This document shows, one piece after another, positions 52,447 to 61,200 of a stretch of 64,000 nt of DNA. The notes below the pieces were generated by a model. That model had not been told where the DNA came from, searched no databases, and saw nothing but the letters and a program-made list of their open reading frames with translations. A program made the position numbers and the translations under genes. Every line of letters begins with the position of its first letter. Position 1 is the stretch's first letter. This stretch comes from Eukaryota sp. TZLM1-RC (Eukaryota; Metamonada: BaSk clade), in the NCBI GenBank assembly GCA_040285825.1, contig JAUPSS010000002.1, positions 372,001 through 436,000 on the forward strand. The letters run 5' to 3'.

Positions 52447-53604
52447 TTTTTTCAAGAAATTTTTTTTTATTTCATTTTAATTTTATTCAAAACCTATAAA
52501 TCAACATCTAAAAAATCCATCTCTCCCAGAACAAAAACACTAGATGCAACTCTCTCATAGTGAGATCCAAGAGAAAGCAAAGCATCAGAAACCATCTTCA
52601 ACATCCCCTTAAAAATAGAAAACACAATTCTATTTTGCCAAAACAATCTGTTGAAATTTCTGCCAGTTCTTCTCTTTACAATCATTTCAAAATCATCCAA
52701 AAAACGTAAAGCAGTTGGTGCAAGTGAACCAAAAAGGGAAAATACAAATGGATACAAATTGTATTTTGCATGCTGTTGACTGGCCAATTTGGACAAAGGT
52801 TCATTGTATTTTTTGAATTTAAAATTTTCAGCATTTGAAAGGGGATTATGAATTTCAGAATTAACTAGCCTTTCATTTGAGGCATTACAAGGATCAACAG
52901 ACATTATATCCAATAAAATGAAACTTCCATCTAATCCAGGTAATATACCATCACCTCTATTATTCTTATGAAAATCATCTTCAGCATCAAACAGATTTGA
53001 CAACAGAGGTTCCAAGAAGGATTCAATTCTATGAGATTTACACATACAATATAACTGGTCTCTTACAGCATTATGAACCTTGCTTCTAAAAGTAATAAAA
53101 TGTTGACAATTTAACAAATGAGTAGTTGTAATTTCTCGAGAACATTTACAAATTAAATTATGAGGTAAATTATCAGGCCAGATAAAGGAACGAAATCTCA
53201 TATTCAGAGTCCAAGCAGAATCGGATAAGAGAGTACCATAAACTTGTGGAATTGTTGTTAATAAGGCAGAAGAAGTACTGTCACACATATCTTGTAAAAG
53301 ATTTGCAAAAGCGGGATTCTTTTTCTTGGCCAAGCCAAGTCTAACATCAAAATCCAAGCTTTCAAAAATCTTTGACAATTTTTGTTGAAGCTTTTTACAG
53401 CAAAACTGTAAATTAAAAAGAGATCGGTTTGGAATTTCTTGAATTGATTGGGGAAAACATTTGGTCCAAATTTGTGGCGGCAATTTTTCAAGTTCACAAG
53501 ATAACTCATACAAATAGGGACTGCAATTGGGAACTAACAGATGAGAATCATCAGGAAATCTACGAGAAAATTCAAAAATAAAATTTTTGCCACCACCCAA
53601 GAAT
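52447..53604 (-). mobile_element. 5'-truncated RLE-type non-LTR retrotransposon
   Basis: Its coding part (53600-52494, 368 residues) is open from GGGKNFIFEF to the end. It includes the knuckle CKCSREITTTHLLNC, the motif NNRGDGILPGLDG...LLDIMSVDP, and the conserved end (FVFSLFGSLAPTALRFLDDF). It is almost identical to 6866-9240 without the LTR insertion and shows the empty site. CAAACTT at 52440-52446 and 53605-53611 is a probable 7-bp target duplication. The 3' end carries the A-run near 52460. Confidence 0.85.
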
Positions 53605-53834
53605 CAAACTTCAATCATTATTGATAGTATCATTTCTGTGGAATTATCCCGGATACATCACAATTGAAGCAAGTAGCTAATCAATAATAACATGAAATCT
53701 CAGTAGATGATGAACACTAACTACCTTTATGCCACTTGACAAACCTTATCCACACGTGTCGTATAGCATTTCGACTTTTGGTTTTCTCCAGGGTTCATTT
53801 AGGATAGATAAATTGATTGAATTTCTTAAAAATC

Positions 53835-54302
53835 TTAGGAAAACGGATTTGAAAGTGCTGCTTTGGGGGTAGTTGTTGCCAAATTGGTAGATTTGTTCAG
53901 ACCAAATCCATAGCAATTACCACAAGCAGTGAGTGCCAATGTATGATGAACACCTACACTACAAGAAACAATGTTAGAGAAGAAGGGTAACATGAAATTC
54001 TTTCTACCAGTAGCATGAGGAGGAAAATATCGGGAGAGAACACCAGGTGTTGGAGATGAGAATAAAGAAACAGAAGGTGCAACAGAGCCAATAAGGTTGA
54101 TTCGTTTTGTGCGAGACCAGAGAATTGAGTTTCCTTTAGATATGTAGCGAATTCTGTGAGATGGTACAGATAAGGCAAGAAAATCGTGAAGAGGGAGGAA
54201 GAATACACCGCCAAATCTATCCTCAAAACCAACAAAGAAACGTTCTTTAGACAAAGAAGTATCGTGGACTAATCTGTTGATGATGCTGAGAGCGTCTTTC
54301 AT
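53835..54302 (-). CDS. MJ1316-domain plus RCC1-repeat protein
   Basis: This 155-residue frame has an ATG start. The first 70 residues match the MJ1316 (RNA cyclic-phosphate end recognition) domain: FFVGFEDRFGGVFFLPLHDFL, PSHRIRYISKGNSILWSRTKRI. Then comes one RCC1-type blade (NIVSCSVGVHHTLALTACGNCYGFGLN). MJ1316 domains accompany RNA-end processing enzymes and LENG9/AKAP7-like proteins. Joining to an RCC1 blade is unusual. A single blade cannot close a propeller, so the protein may be truncated at its 3' end, close to a retrotransposon insertion at 53604. A Fanzor element begins 54 bp upstream of its ATG. Confidence 0.6.
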   Translation of the reverse strand: MKDALSIINRLVHDTSLSKERFFVGFEDRFGGVFFLPLHDFLALSVPSHRIRYISKGNSILWSRTKRINLIGSVAPSVSLFSSPTPGVLSRYFPPHATGRKNFMLPFFSNIVSCSVGVHHTLALTACGNCYGFGLNKSTNLATTTPKAALSNPFS

Positions 54303-54527
54303 GAGTTACATAGAGTTGAAATTCCAGAAACTTTTACAAAGGATACCTAGTTTATGAACCTAGTTGATGAAGTGAGGGGAAAGTGTGGGAATAGTGAAAA
54401 CCTCCCAAAACCAAGTTGAGGGTTAAAAACCTCCCAGAACAGGCAACCAGAAGTCGAAAATGGGGTGACAAGTGTAAAATTTGATAGATGAGCTCTTTAT
54501 TCTCACTACATAACAGACACCCACTCT

Positions 54528-56465
54528 GTGTCACGTGTATTCACTCGGTCTTGTGCACTTAACTCGCTGCTGACCCTTGCAGCGGTGCAACAAATTCGGA
54601 CTGACCTTCCTGTGGTCACCGAGATTTGTCATGAAGCTTCTTTATTACTTCAATCTTTTCTTCTGAATTTTCCGTTGGCATCTAGAGCTTTAGTGGAACA
54701 GGATGTATGGTATCTGTTTATGACCGTCATCACCACTGGTTCTTTTCCTAAGCCTTCCACATCTAAAGGCCAACGCCAATTACTCCATATCTTTTACAAT
54801 GGATTTCTTCCTGAATGCCCACAAGACAGGTCTCTTGTTTCTGTGTGGGAAAATTCTTTAGTGCCTTACAGAAATTCATTAAATCTTTTTCTCAATGCTT
54901 GGCTGCAATCTCAGAATTGTAATTTTATCAATAGAAAAGAGCTTTCTCCTTACCTTGCTTGTCGGGCTCGTCAATTGGCCTCCAACGTTAAGACAAGTCT
55001 ACCTAAAATTTGTCAATCCTGGACAAAAAACTTTATTCGTGCTCATTGTAGAGCCCTGAATAAAACAAATGTCTTTGCAAATAATATTCTTTCACTTTTG
55101 CCAGATGAACCACTAGCCCAACCCGAGGAAGTAGTAGTTCATTCTGTTCTTGAATACCTCATCAATTTCAATTTGAATAATTCAAGAGAAAGATTCTTTT
55201 TATTAAATGCATGTAAGTTTATCTTGAATCTCCTTCAAAGATTTCCTACCACTGCCTCCCTACTGTCCTCACATGATAAAATCACTTTTTCATCAAAGGA
55301 AATTGGTGAGCTATTTCTCTTCAATCTTAAAATTTCACAATACTTACTCACTTTCTTTTCTCATATGCATTGCTGGAAGAAATTTAGAATAATACCTTTA
55401 GCTTCTCATAAAGGTTCTAAATTTATTGAGGTACCTTCACAAATTTTCCACTCTGTGAAAAAATTTCCAATTATTGAAGGATCATCTTCCAAAACAAAGT
55501 TTATCAAAAATACATGTCTGAAACGAATATTCAAACAATGTCCTTACCAAAAATTCAATATCAACAGAAAAAGTTTGAAAAATAGATTTAACAAAATTTT
55601 ATTGAAAACTAATGGTAATGAACTGCTTTTGACCTTTGAAGGTAAAAATAATGACTCAGAAAACACAGATGAGCTGGATGACCCACCGAAAAAGAAAAGA
55701 AGATCAAAAAATGAAATGAAAAGTGACCCTAATGCCAACAAAACCAGAGAAACACAGTTGAAGGGTACTAAAAAAATGCCCCGTCGAAGACGTAGACATC
55801 CAGTCGAAATTTTACCTGAAAGGCCCCTTATTGGTGTTGATCTTGGCCAATCAAGATTATGTGGTTACTTCTTAAATGATAATCAATGTGGAGTTATCCC
55901 TTGTCCAACTGGCAGAAGATACATGACAAAACCTTCACCCAGTAAACACTCTCCCAACCAATATTCCGTTCAAAATTTCAACCAATATTTGAACCATTGG
56001 AATTTGGTCAGGAGGAAAGTGTATTTGGAAAATAATCGCCAGAAATGGAAAATAATTAAATTTGATAACCGCAGACGAAAAGAGAGACGGTTCAGAGAGA
56101 GTCTCAACAAATTTCAAAGGCTGGCTGGACATCCTGAAAAACTCTATCTTGCTGTGGGTTCTGCTAATTTCCCTTCTCATTGCCGAAAAGTCAATCGATA
56201 TGGATCAGCAAGGGCTTTCAGAAAATGGTTGTGTTATCAAAAGGACGTGAAGCACTTGTCAACCAGTGAATTTAATACAAGCAAAATGTCAAGTTGTTGC
56301 ATGGCCGAGAATATTCAAGCAGGCTCATGGCAGATGCGTATTTGTACTGAGTGTCAAATAGTATATGACAGAGATATTTCCGCTGCAAAAAATATTCAAA
56401 TTAAGAAGAAAGCGGAATTGTGGCCGGAAAGATACATTTGCCCAGATGCTCTGTTGAGAAGATGA
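54528..56465 (+). CDS. Fanzor-type RNA-guided nuclease (TnpB family)
   Basis: This is an open frame of 645 codons; the phase is open from 54492. The N-terminal 340 residues are helical, followed by a Lys/Arg-rich linker (PPKKKRRSK, KKMPRRRRRHPVE) that could serve as a nuclear signal. RuvC-I is IGVDLGQSRLCGYF (Asp438). The RuvC-II strand is KLYLAVGSANFPSHC without an acidic residue at the usual place. The STSEFNTSK block has Glu581, the probable relocated catalytic acid of Fanzors. The zinc ribbon is SSCC (590-591) with CTEC (606-609), and RuvC-III is YDRDISAAKN (Asp616). All three RuvC acids are thus present. The ATG of the sister copy is ATA here (54510), so translation must start at a non-AUG codon or at Met65 (54720). 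Confidence 0.88.
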   Translation: MSRVFTRSCALNSLLTLAAVQQIRTDLPVVTEICHEASLLLQSFLLNFPLASRALVEQDVWYLFMTVITTGSFPKPSTSKGQRQLLHIFYNGFLPECPQDRSLVSVWENSLVPYRNSLNLFLNAWLQSQNCNFINRKELSPYLACRARQLASNVKTSLPKICQSWTKNFIRAHCRALNKTNVFANNILSLLPDEPLAQPEEVVVHSVLEYLINFNLNNSRERFFLLNACKFILNLLQRFPTTASLLSSHDKITFSSKEIGELFLFNLKISQYLLTFFSHMHCWKKFRIIPLASHKGSKFIEVPSQIFHSVKKFPIIEGSSSKTKFIKNTCLKRIFKQCPYQKFNINRKSLKNRFNKILLKTNGNELLLTFEGKNNDSENTDELDDPPKKKRRSKNEMKSDPNANKTRETQLKGTKKMPRRRRRHPVEILPERPLIGVDLGQSRLCGYFLNDNQCGVIPCPTGRRYMTKPSPSKHSPNQYSVQNFNQYLNHWNLVRRKVYLENNRQKWKIIKFDNRRRKERRFRESLNKFQRLAGHPEKLYLAVGSANFPSHCRKVNRYGSARAFRKWLCYQKDVKHLSTSEFNTSKMSSCCMAENIQAGSWQMRICTECQIVYDRDISAAKNIQIKKKAELWPERYICPDALLRR

Positions 56466-56741
56466 ATGGGGAACCTGAGCATCCAGAAACAAAAACTTTT
56501 GAGACCGATCTACAAATGCCTAAGTAGCATTTGATAGATTCACTTAGATACATCAAGTCGCGAGGCTTTGTTCTGTGAAAGCAGTAGGTGTATTTAAGTG
56601 AGGTAGCCCATTGATGAAGATCATGATTGTCTTTGTCAAATGATGCTACATGTCTCTTACAGCCTGTGAGTAGACACTGAGGGAGTTGAAAACAGGAGTG
56701 AATTTCACAGGGGAATGCATGATAAGTGAAATTCACAGTAG
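56466..56741 (+). ncRNA. candidate Fanzor guide-RNA scaffold
   Basis: This 276-bp noncoding segment is conserved at very high identity with the split segment 38732-38768 plus 40261-40499 of the deleted copy, although that copy's protein gene has collapsed. It ends with two near-palindromes, GTGAATTTCACAG (56699-56711) and GTGAAATTCACAGTAG (56726-56741), which could pair as hairpins. In TnpB/Fanzor systems the guide RNA starts in or after the nuclease gene and runs past the right end. The predicted guide would then begin at 56742. RNA evidence is absent. Confidence 0.6.
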
Positions 56742-56836
56742 TCGGTGTTATTAAAAAAATCACGAATTAAAAAACCTACGAATCAGGTATCAGAGTTAAT
56801 ATTACATCACTTCCGTTTCTTTTGTCTTTTGATCTA

Positions 56837-57193
56837 ATGTCACATATCAGCAAAAAAATAGAAGAGAAATTCAAAAAACCTGATGAGAAGAGACTCCATG
56901 CCGTCTCATCATGTGATCAATGCATAGAGTTACCGTCTGAAACAGCAGTTGCCACCGTTGAAACAAGCGATTCAGCTACTGAAGAACAGCAAATGTATTA
57001 TGAACCAATTCTTAGATCAAAGCTAACACATCAGAACTATGACCGCATTACCAGAATTGATGAACCCATTACTGAAGAAGAATCTGCCTTGAAAGCGGAA
57101 GTGAAAATATCAGAACCTATTAAACGTCCCAGGGGTTACACTTCTCAAGTTATCAGGGAACAGAAAGCAAGAGGAAAAAGAGTGAATCAGTAA
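56837..57193 (+). CDS. small acidic/basic hypothetical protein
   Basis: This frame of 118 residues begins at the ATG at 56837. The first 25 residues are Lys-rich and helical (KKIEEKFKKPDEKRL), the middle is acidic with many Glu/Thr, and the end is basic (PIKRPRGYTSQVIREQKARGKR). No domain is recognised. It resembles neither retroelement nor Fanzor proteins and looks like a host gene whose promoter lies next to the right end of the Fanzor element (95 bp). Confidence 0.4.
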   Translation: MSHISKKIEEKFKKPDEKRLHAVSSCDQCIELPSETAVATVETSDSATEEQQMYYEPILRSKLTHQNYDRITRIDEPITEEESALKAEVKISEPIKRPRGYTSQVIREQKARGKRVNQ

Positions 57194-57399
57194 ACTTCAC
57201 TGATGAAACAGTTTTCCAAATTATTGATTTATCGAATATGGATAAAAAAATATTAATAAAATAATAATAATAAATAAATAAATAATAAAATATTAATATG
57301 AATTATTGATTTATCGAATATGAATAAAAAAACATTAAATACACACGTAAAGCTCCACATATTCAAAATCTGCCTCCCCTACATCGAAACAATTATTTA

Positions 57400-57670
57400 C
57401 TAGTTATTCAGAAAATTTTCCAAAAGAAGCGAGTGAATCAGAAAGTAAGTTCATCATTCCCTTGAAATAGAAAAGACAATCCTGCTTTGCCAGTAAACAA
57501 GACTGAAAATTCTTCCAGTTCTTTCATTTACAACTACATTAATATCATCCAGGAAACCCATAGCAGCCTTACCTAAAGATCCGAGCAAGGAAAAAACAAA
57601 GCGATAGAAATTATATTGGGCATGAGAATTCATTGACAGACAGGAGAAATTGGTTTGGCGTATTTAGCAA
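57400..57670 (-). pseudogene. non-LTR retrotransposon C-terminal fragment
   Basis: Minus-strand frames read HAQYNFYRFVFSLLGSLG, FLDDINVVVNERTGRIFS and YWQSRIVFSI, the end of the 8336-9259 type of element with one frameshift. A TTCAG-rich repeat lies where upstream coding sequence should continue. Confidence 0.6.
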
Positions 57671-57682
57671 TTTTGTATTTTT

Positions 57683-58190
57683 CAGGTTCAGTTCAGTTCA
57701 GTTCAAGAATAATAGGTTCAGGTTCCGAACTAGTTTGAACTGGTTCTGAACCAGTTCACCCAATGTCTCAGATTGTTTTTCTTCTACTGTCTATAACTTT
57801 TTTTCAGTTATTGCAATGACATAAAATAAATGAGTAAACCCAGTAATTAATAAATATATGCTTATTTTTTGTTTAATTTGGTTTTTCAATCTGTCAAATC
57901 AAAATTTATATTTTGCATTTGACTTCTTTCGTTGTGTGATGAGAGTTTCGAGACATGAGTCTCTCTAAAGGAATGGAAAAGATATTTAGGAAATTAGTTT
58001 GTATTGTTTTCAAAATAAAGATATTTTTTAAAAAAAGACTATTCTTTTATTATTCGGAACTGGTTCAGTACAGTACAGTTCAGGTTCAGTCTTATTAGGT
58101 TCAGTTCAGTTCAGTTCAGTTCAATTCATAGGGACAGTGGTTCAGTTCAGGTTCAAAAAAATTTTTCTGAACTGAACTGAACTTGGACAG
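57683..58190. repeat. TTCAG-rich repeat element, possible MITE
   Basis: GGTTCAGTTCAG arrays lie at both ends (about 57684-57765 and 58065-58185) around an AT-rich centre without genes. The right end contains an inverted repeat (CAGTTCAGGTTC and its partner around TCTGAACTGAACTGAAC), which can form a hairpin. On the minus strand it begins AGGGCTGTCC, a start found in many miniature DNA transposons. It appears inserted in the non-LTR fragment on its left. No clean target duplication is visible. Confidence 0.5.
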
Positions 58191-58291
58191 CCCTATAATT
58201 CTTAAGAAGGAAGATTCAAGAATTTGTTGAAAGTTGCAAATATAAATGAATTTATTTTTTTAACTAAATCAACCGAAATAAATGACAAAAA

Positions 58292-61200
58292 CTACAAATT
58301 AAGCAATTCAGAAATATAAACTTCTTCACTCTGAGCCGTTTCCTTAAACTCTGCATTCTGTTTCAGTTTTTCCACATGTAACCTATACTTGTCAACAATG
58401 AACCTTGCAGCATACATTTCTCTCAAAGAAAGTTCATTTTGGGTGAAATTAAATCGAATCATGGCCTTGACTCGCTTTTTCTGACTGAGTTTGATAGTTC
58501 GTTCGACGTTTTTAGGAATATTCAAAGTGGTAGGGCCTAGTAATCTGATAATAATACTAGGTAGCAAATCATACACACAGATATACATTGGCTCAAGGTG
58601 ATTGGACTCATCACCTTTCTTATTGTACAACGGAACATCTAGAGACCTTAGTACCGTGTTAACAACTTCTACATTGGCTCCTGGACTAAGAGGAGGTTTC
58701 AGCGAACAAAAAAGCTCTTCAAGTTTGGTGACATTAATAAACCCAACACCATCTGGGTCGAGTGAACCCCAAATAGAAATGAAATCAGAAATATCAGAGG
58801 GAGTAATGACTGCCAAAAAGTCCTTGGAAGCAGTGACAAAAGCATCAACAATAGCTGCAGAAATTAAATTTAAAATAATGAACCTACACAAATAAATCAT
58901 TGGAATGAAAAATAAAGTAGAAGTAAGAGTTCCGTTACAATCAGGGGTATCAATTGGACAAGCAGCCGCATTGACCATCAACCCTTGCCATTCCTCACCG
59001 GAAGTAGCCATCACCAGTGTAAACATTGCAGAAAAGAAGTTCCTAAAGTGGACAATTGGTTCATACAGACCATCATTGACAATTCCAGTAGGAACATCAG
59101 CAAAAAATCTCATTCCATAGACGGCAAAGACAAAGAAGATCACCATTGCTACCACAGAGACTCCAGCCAGTGCAGGAAGGGCAATTGTGGTGGTTCTAAT
59201 AATCTTTCTAATTGAAGTTAGTCTTCTGGACAACCTCACAATCCTGAGTACTCGAAGCAACCTGAACAAAACAATGAAAGAGCCATAAGAAGAACCAACA
59301 AAGAAGGCACCAGACGTTGCAAGGACCACGAACAGGTCAAAAATATTCCAATAATCCGCCAAAAACATTTTACCAAAACCAATGATCTTGACTGTGATTT
59401 CAATAGCAAAAATGATGGTGAACACATCTCCAATTTGCCTAAAGAGAACAACCAAATCATCACTCATCCCCGCATGATAAGAGGCCAATAGAAGGGCATT
59501 TACAAGAATTAAAACAGTGACGAAAGAGTCAAAGTACTTCCAGTGGCCAATCTTAAAACAGACCTTCCTCAAAACAAAAGAATCGGAACAGGGTCTTATA
59601 GGTGCGCAAATAGATTTCGTTACACTGCTCAAAACCATTCTTGCCCTTCTTACTTCATCTGTTTCACCAGCCTTGGCTCTGATTTTGGCAGCTGAATCAG
59701 AAAATTCTTCAGTCAAAAGAGAGATGAATACATTGGTGATAATCCAAAACCCAAATACCATATAAGAAACAAAATAAATCATGGAAGAAATATCTGTAAC
59801 GTAGTATCTGAAAGCCGCAGGAAGGTACTCTTGGGTGGTGTAAGAAAAGAGAGAATACACTGCTTGAGGAACGTTATCAAACCCCAACAAAACACCAAAA
59901 TCATAATCACCTTGAAATGACGCAAGCCCTCCAAACATCTGAACTCCAACAATGCCAAAAACTGTTAAAAAGACCAAAAACAGCAAAGTTGCATTGAAAA
60001 TGGCAGGGGACGCCAATGCCAATGCCTGTGTCACAAGTTTGCCACTCTTGGAAAGCGACAGCAACCGTAAAGGACGCAGGGCTCTAAGGGAACGAAGCAA
60101 AGCCAAGGGGGAACCAGAAGGAACAAACACTTCGATAGCAGTAATGATAATAATGACTGAATCAAATGCAATAAAAGGAGTTCGAAACACGCCATTAACT
60201 CCGAATAAAGAAAGGGCAATCGAATTAATGACCAATTCCCCGAGGAAAACCAAGGCCAAGATATTTAAAATAAACTCAGAATGTCTTCTGGTCCAATGAT
60301 CAGGACTAACATCAGGTTGTTGAAGTGCCATTACAACACATGAAACAAAAACAAGAAAGTAAATAAAGGTGGTGAAGACAGTGGAAGAATTGAGCTTGAG
60401 ACATATTCTCCTGATTGGGTTGTCAAGGTGGAAGTAATTAAAAGAGTATTGGGCTCTTTCTTGAGGACTTCTCTTGACTTTCTTTGACTTTCTGGCCTTT
60501 TTGGTATCAATCACGTTAACATCCGTGTCTATAAGCTCACAATCAAACTGAATTGATTGATTCTTGATTTTCTCGGCTTCCCTTGCATTAACAAAGTTGT
60601 CGACAATAATTCCAATCAACAAATTCATTAACAAGAAAGTAAATACAACAATAATTGCAATGAAAAAAACACCAGCAATGAATGGATCCTTTGCATAGTC
60701 AAGGGTATCTGCAGCTAGATCATTCCAGTCCTCCCCAGTGGAGGTAAGCCAAGTGTTCTCTAACGAACGAATGAAGTTTGCAAAGTAAAATGAAGAAGGG
60801 TCATCAAGGGTAGCAATCTTTTCCGGATCAAAGACTTCAACTCCGATTGCGCTAAAGATAAACAAAAGGATTGTTACTATTGTAATAAAGGGAAGTAATT
60901 GCTTCATTGACGCAGCAATTGTGTTCAAAAGGCGGTGAAAAGATTTCCATGACCTTGACAGGGAGAAGATACGCAATACTCTTGCCAACCTAAATACCCT
61001 TAGAACTGAAAAACCTTGGAATTGAGGGAGATAAACCAAAAGTTCAATAACACCAAAGGTTACAATAACAATGTCAAATCCATCAAAAAAAGACTTTTTG
61101 AAATGTTTAACAATACTTCCAGTGGCACAAATTCTAAATAAAACTTCAATTAAAAACAATAGGGTGATGACTTGGTTAGCGGTAGACAACTTGGATTCAA

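Larger units (their letters stand above)
54356..56741 (+). mobile_element. Fanzor element, family B copy 1 (complete)
   Basis: The ends were set by comparison with the deleted copy at 37471-40499. The left end starts GAACCTAGTT and the right end finishes GTGAAATTCACAGTAG. Both copies then diverge completely. It contains about 150 bp of left noncoding sequence, one nuclease frame and about 280 bp of right noncoding sequence. There are no terminal inverted repeats and no clear target duplication, consistent with IS605/IS607-like chemistry rather than a DDE transposase. No separate transposase is present. Confidence 0.85.

Noticed and set aside
56466-56741. Terminal inverted repeats for the Fanzor element
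   Set aside because: The complement of the right end does not match the left end beyond chance, so no TIR is claimed.
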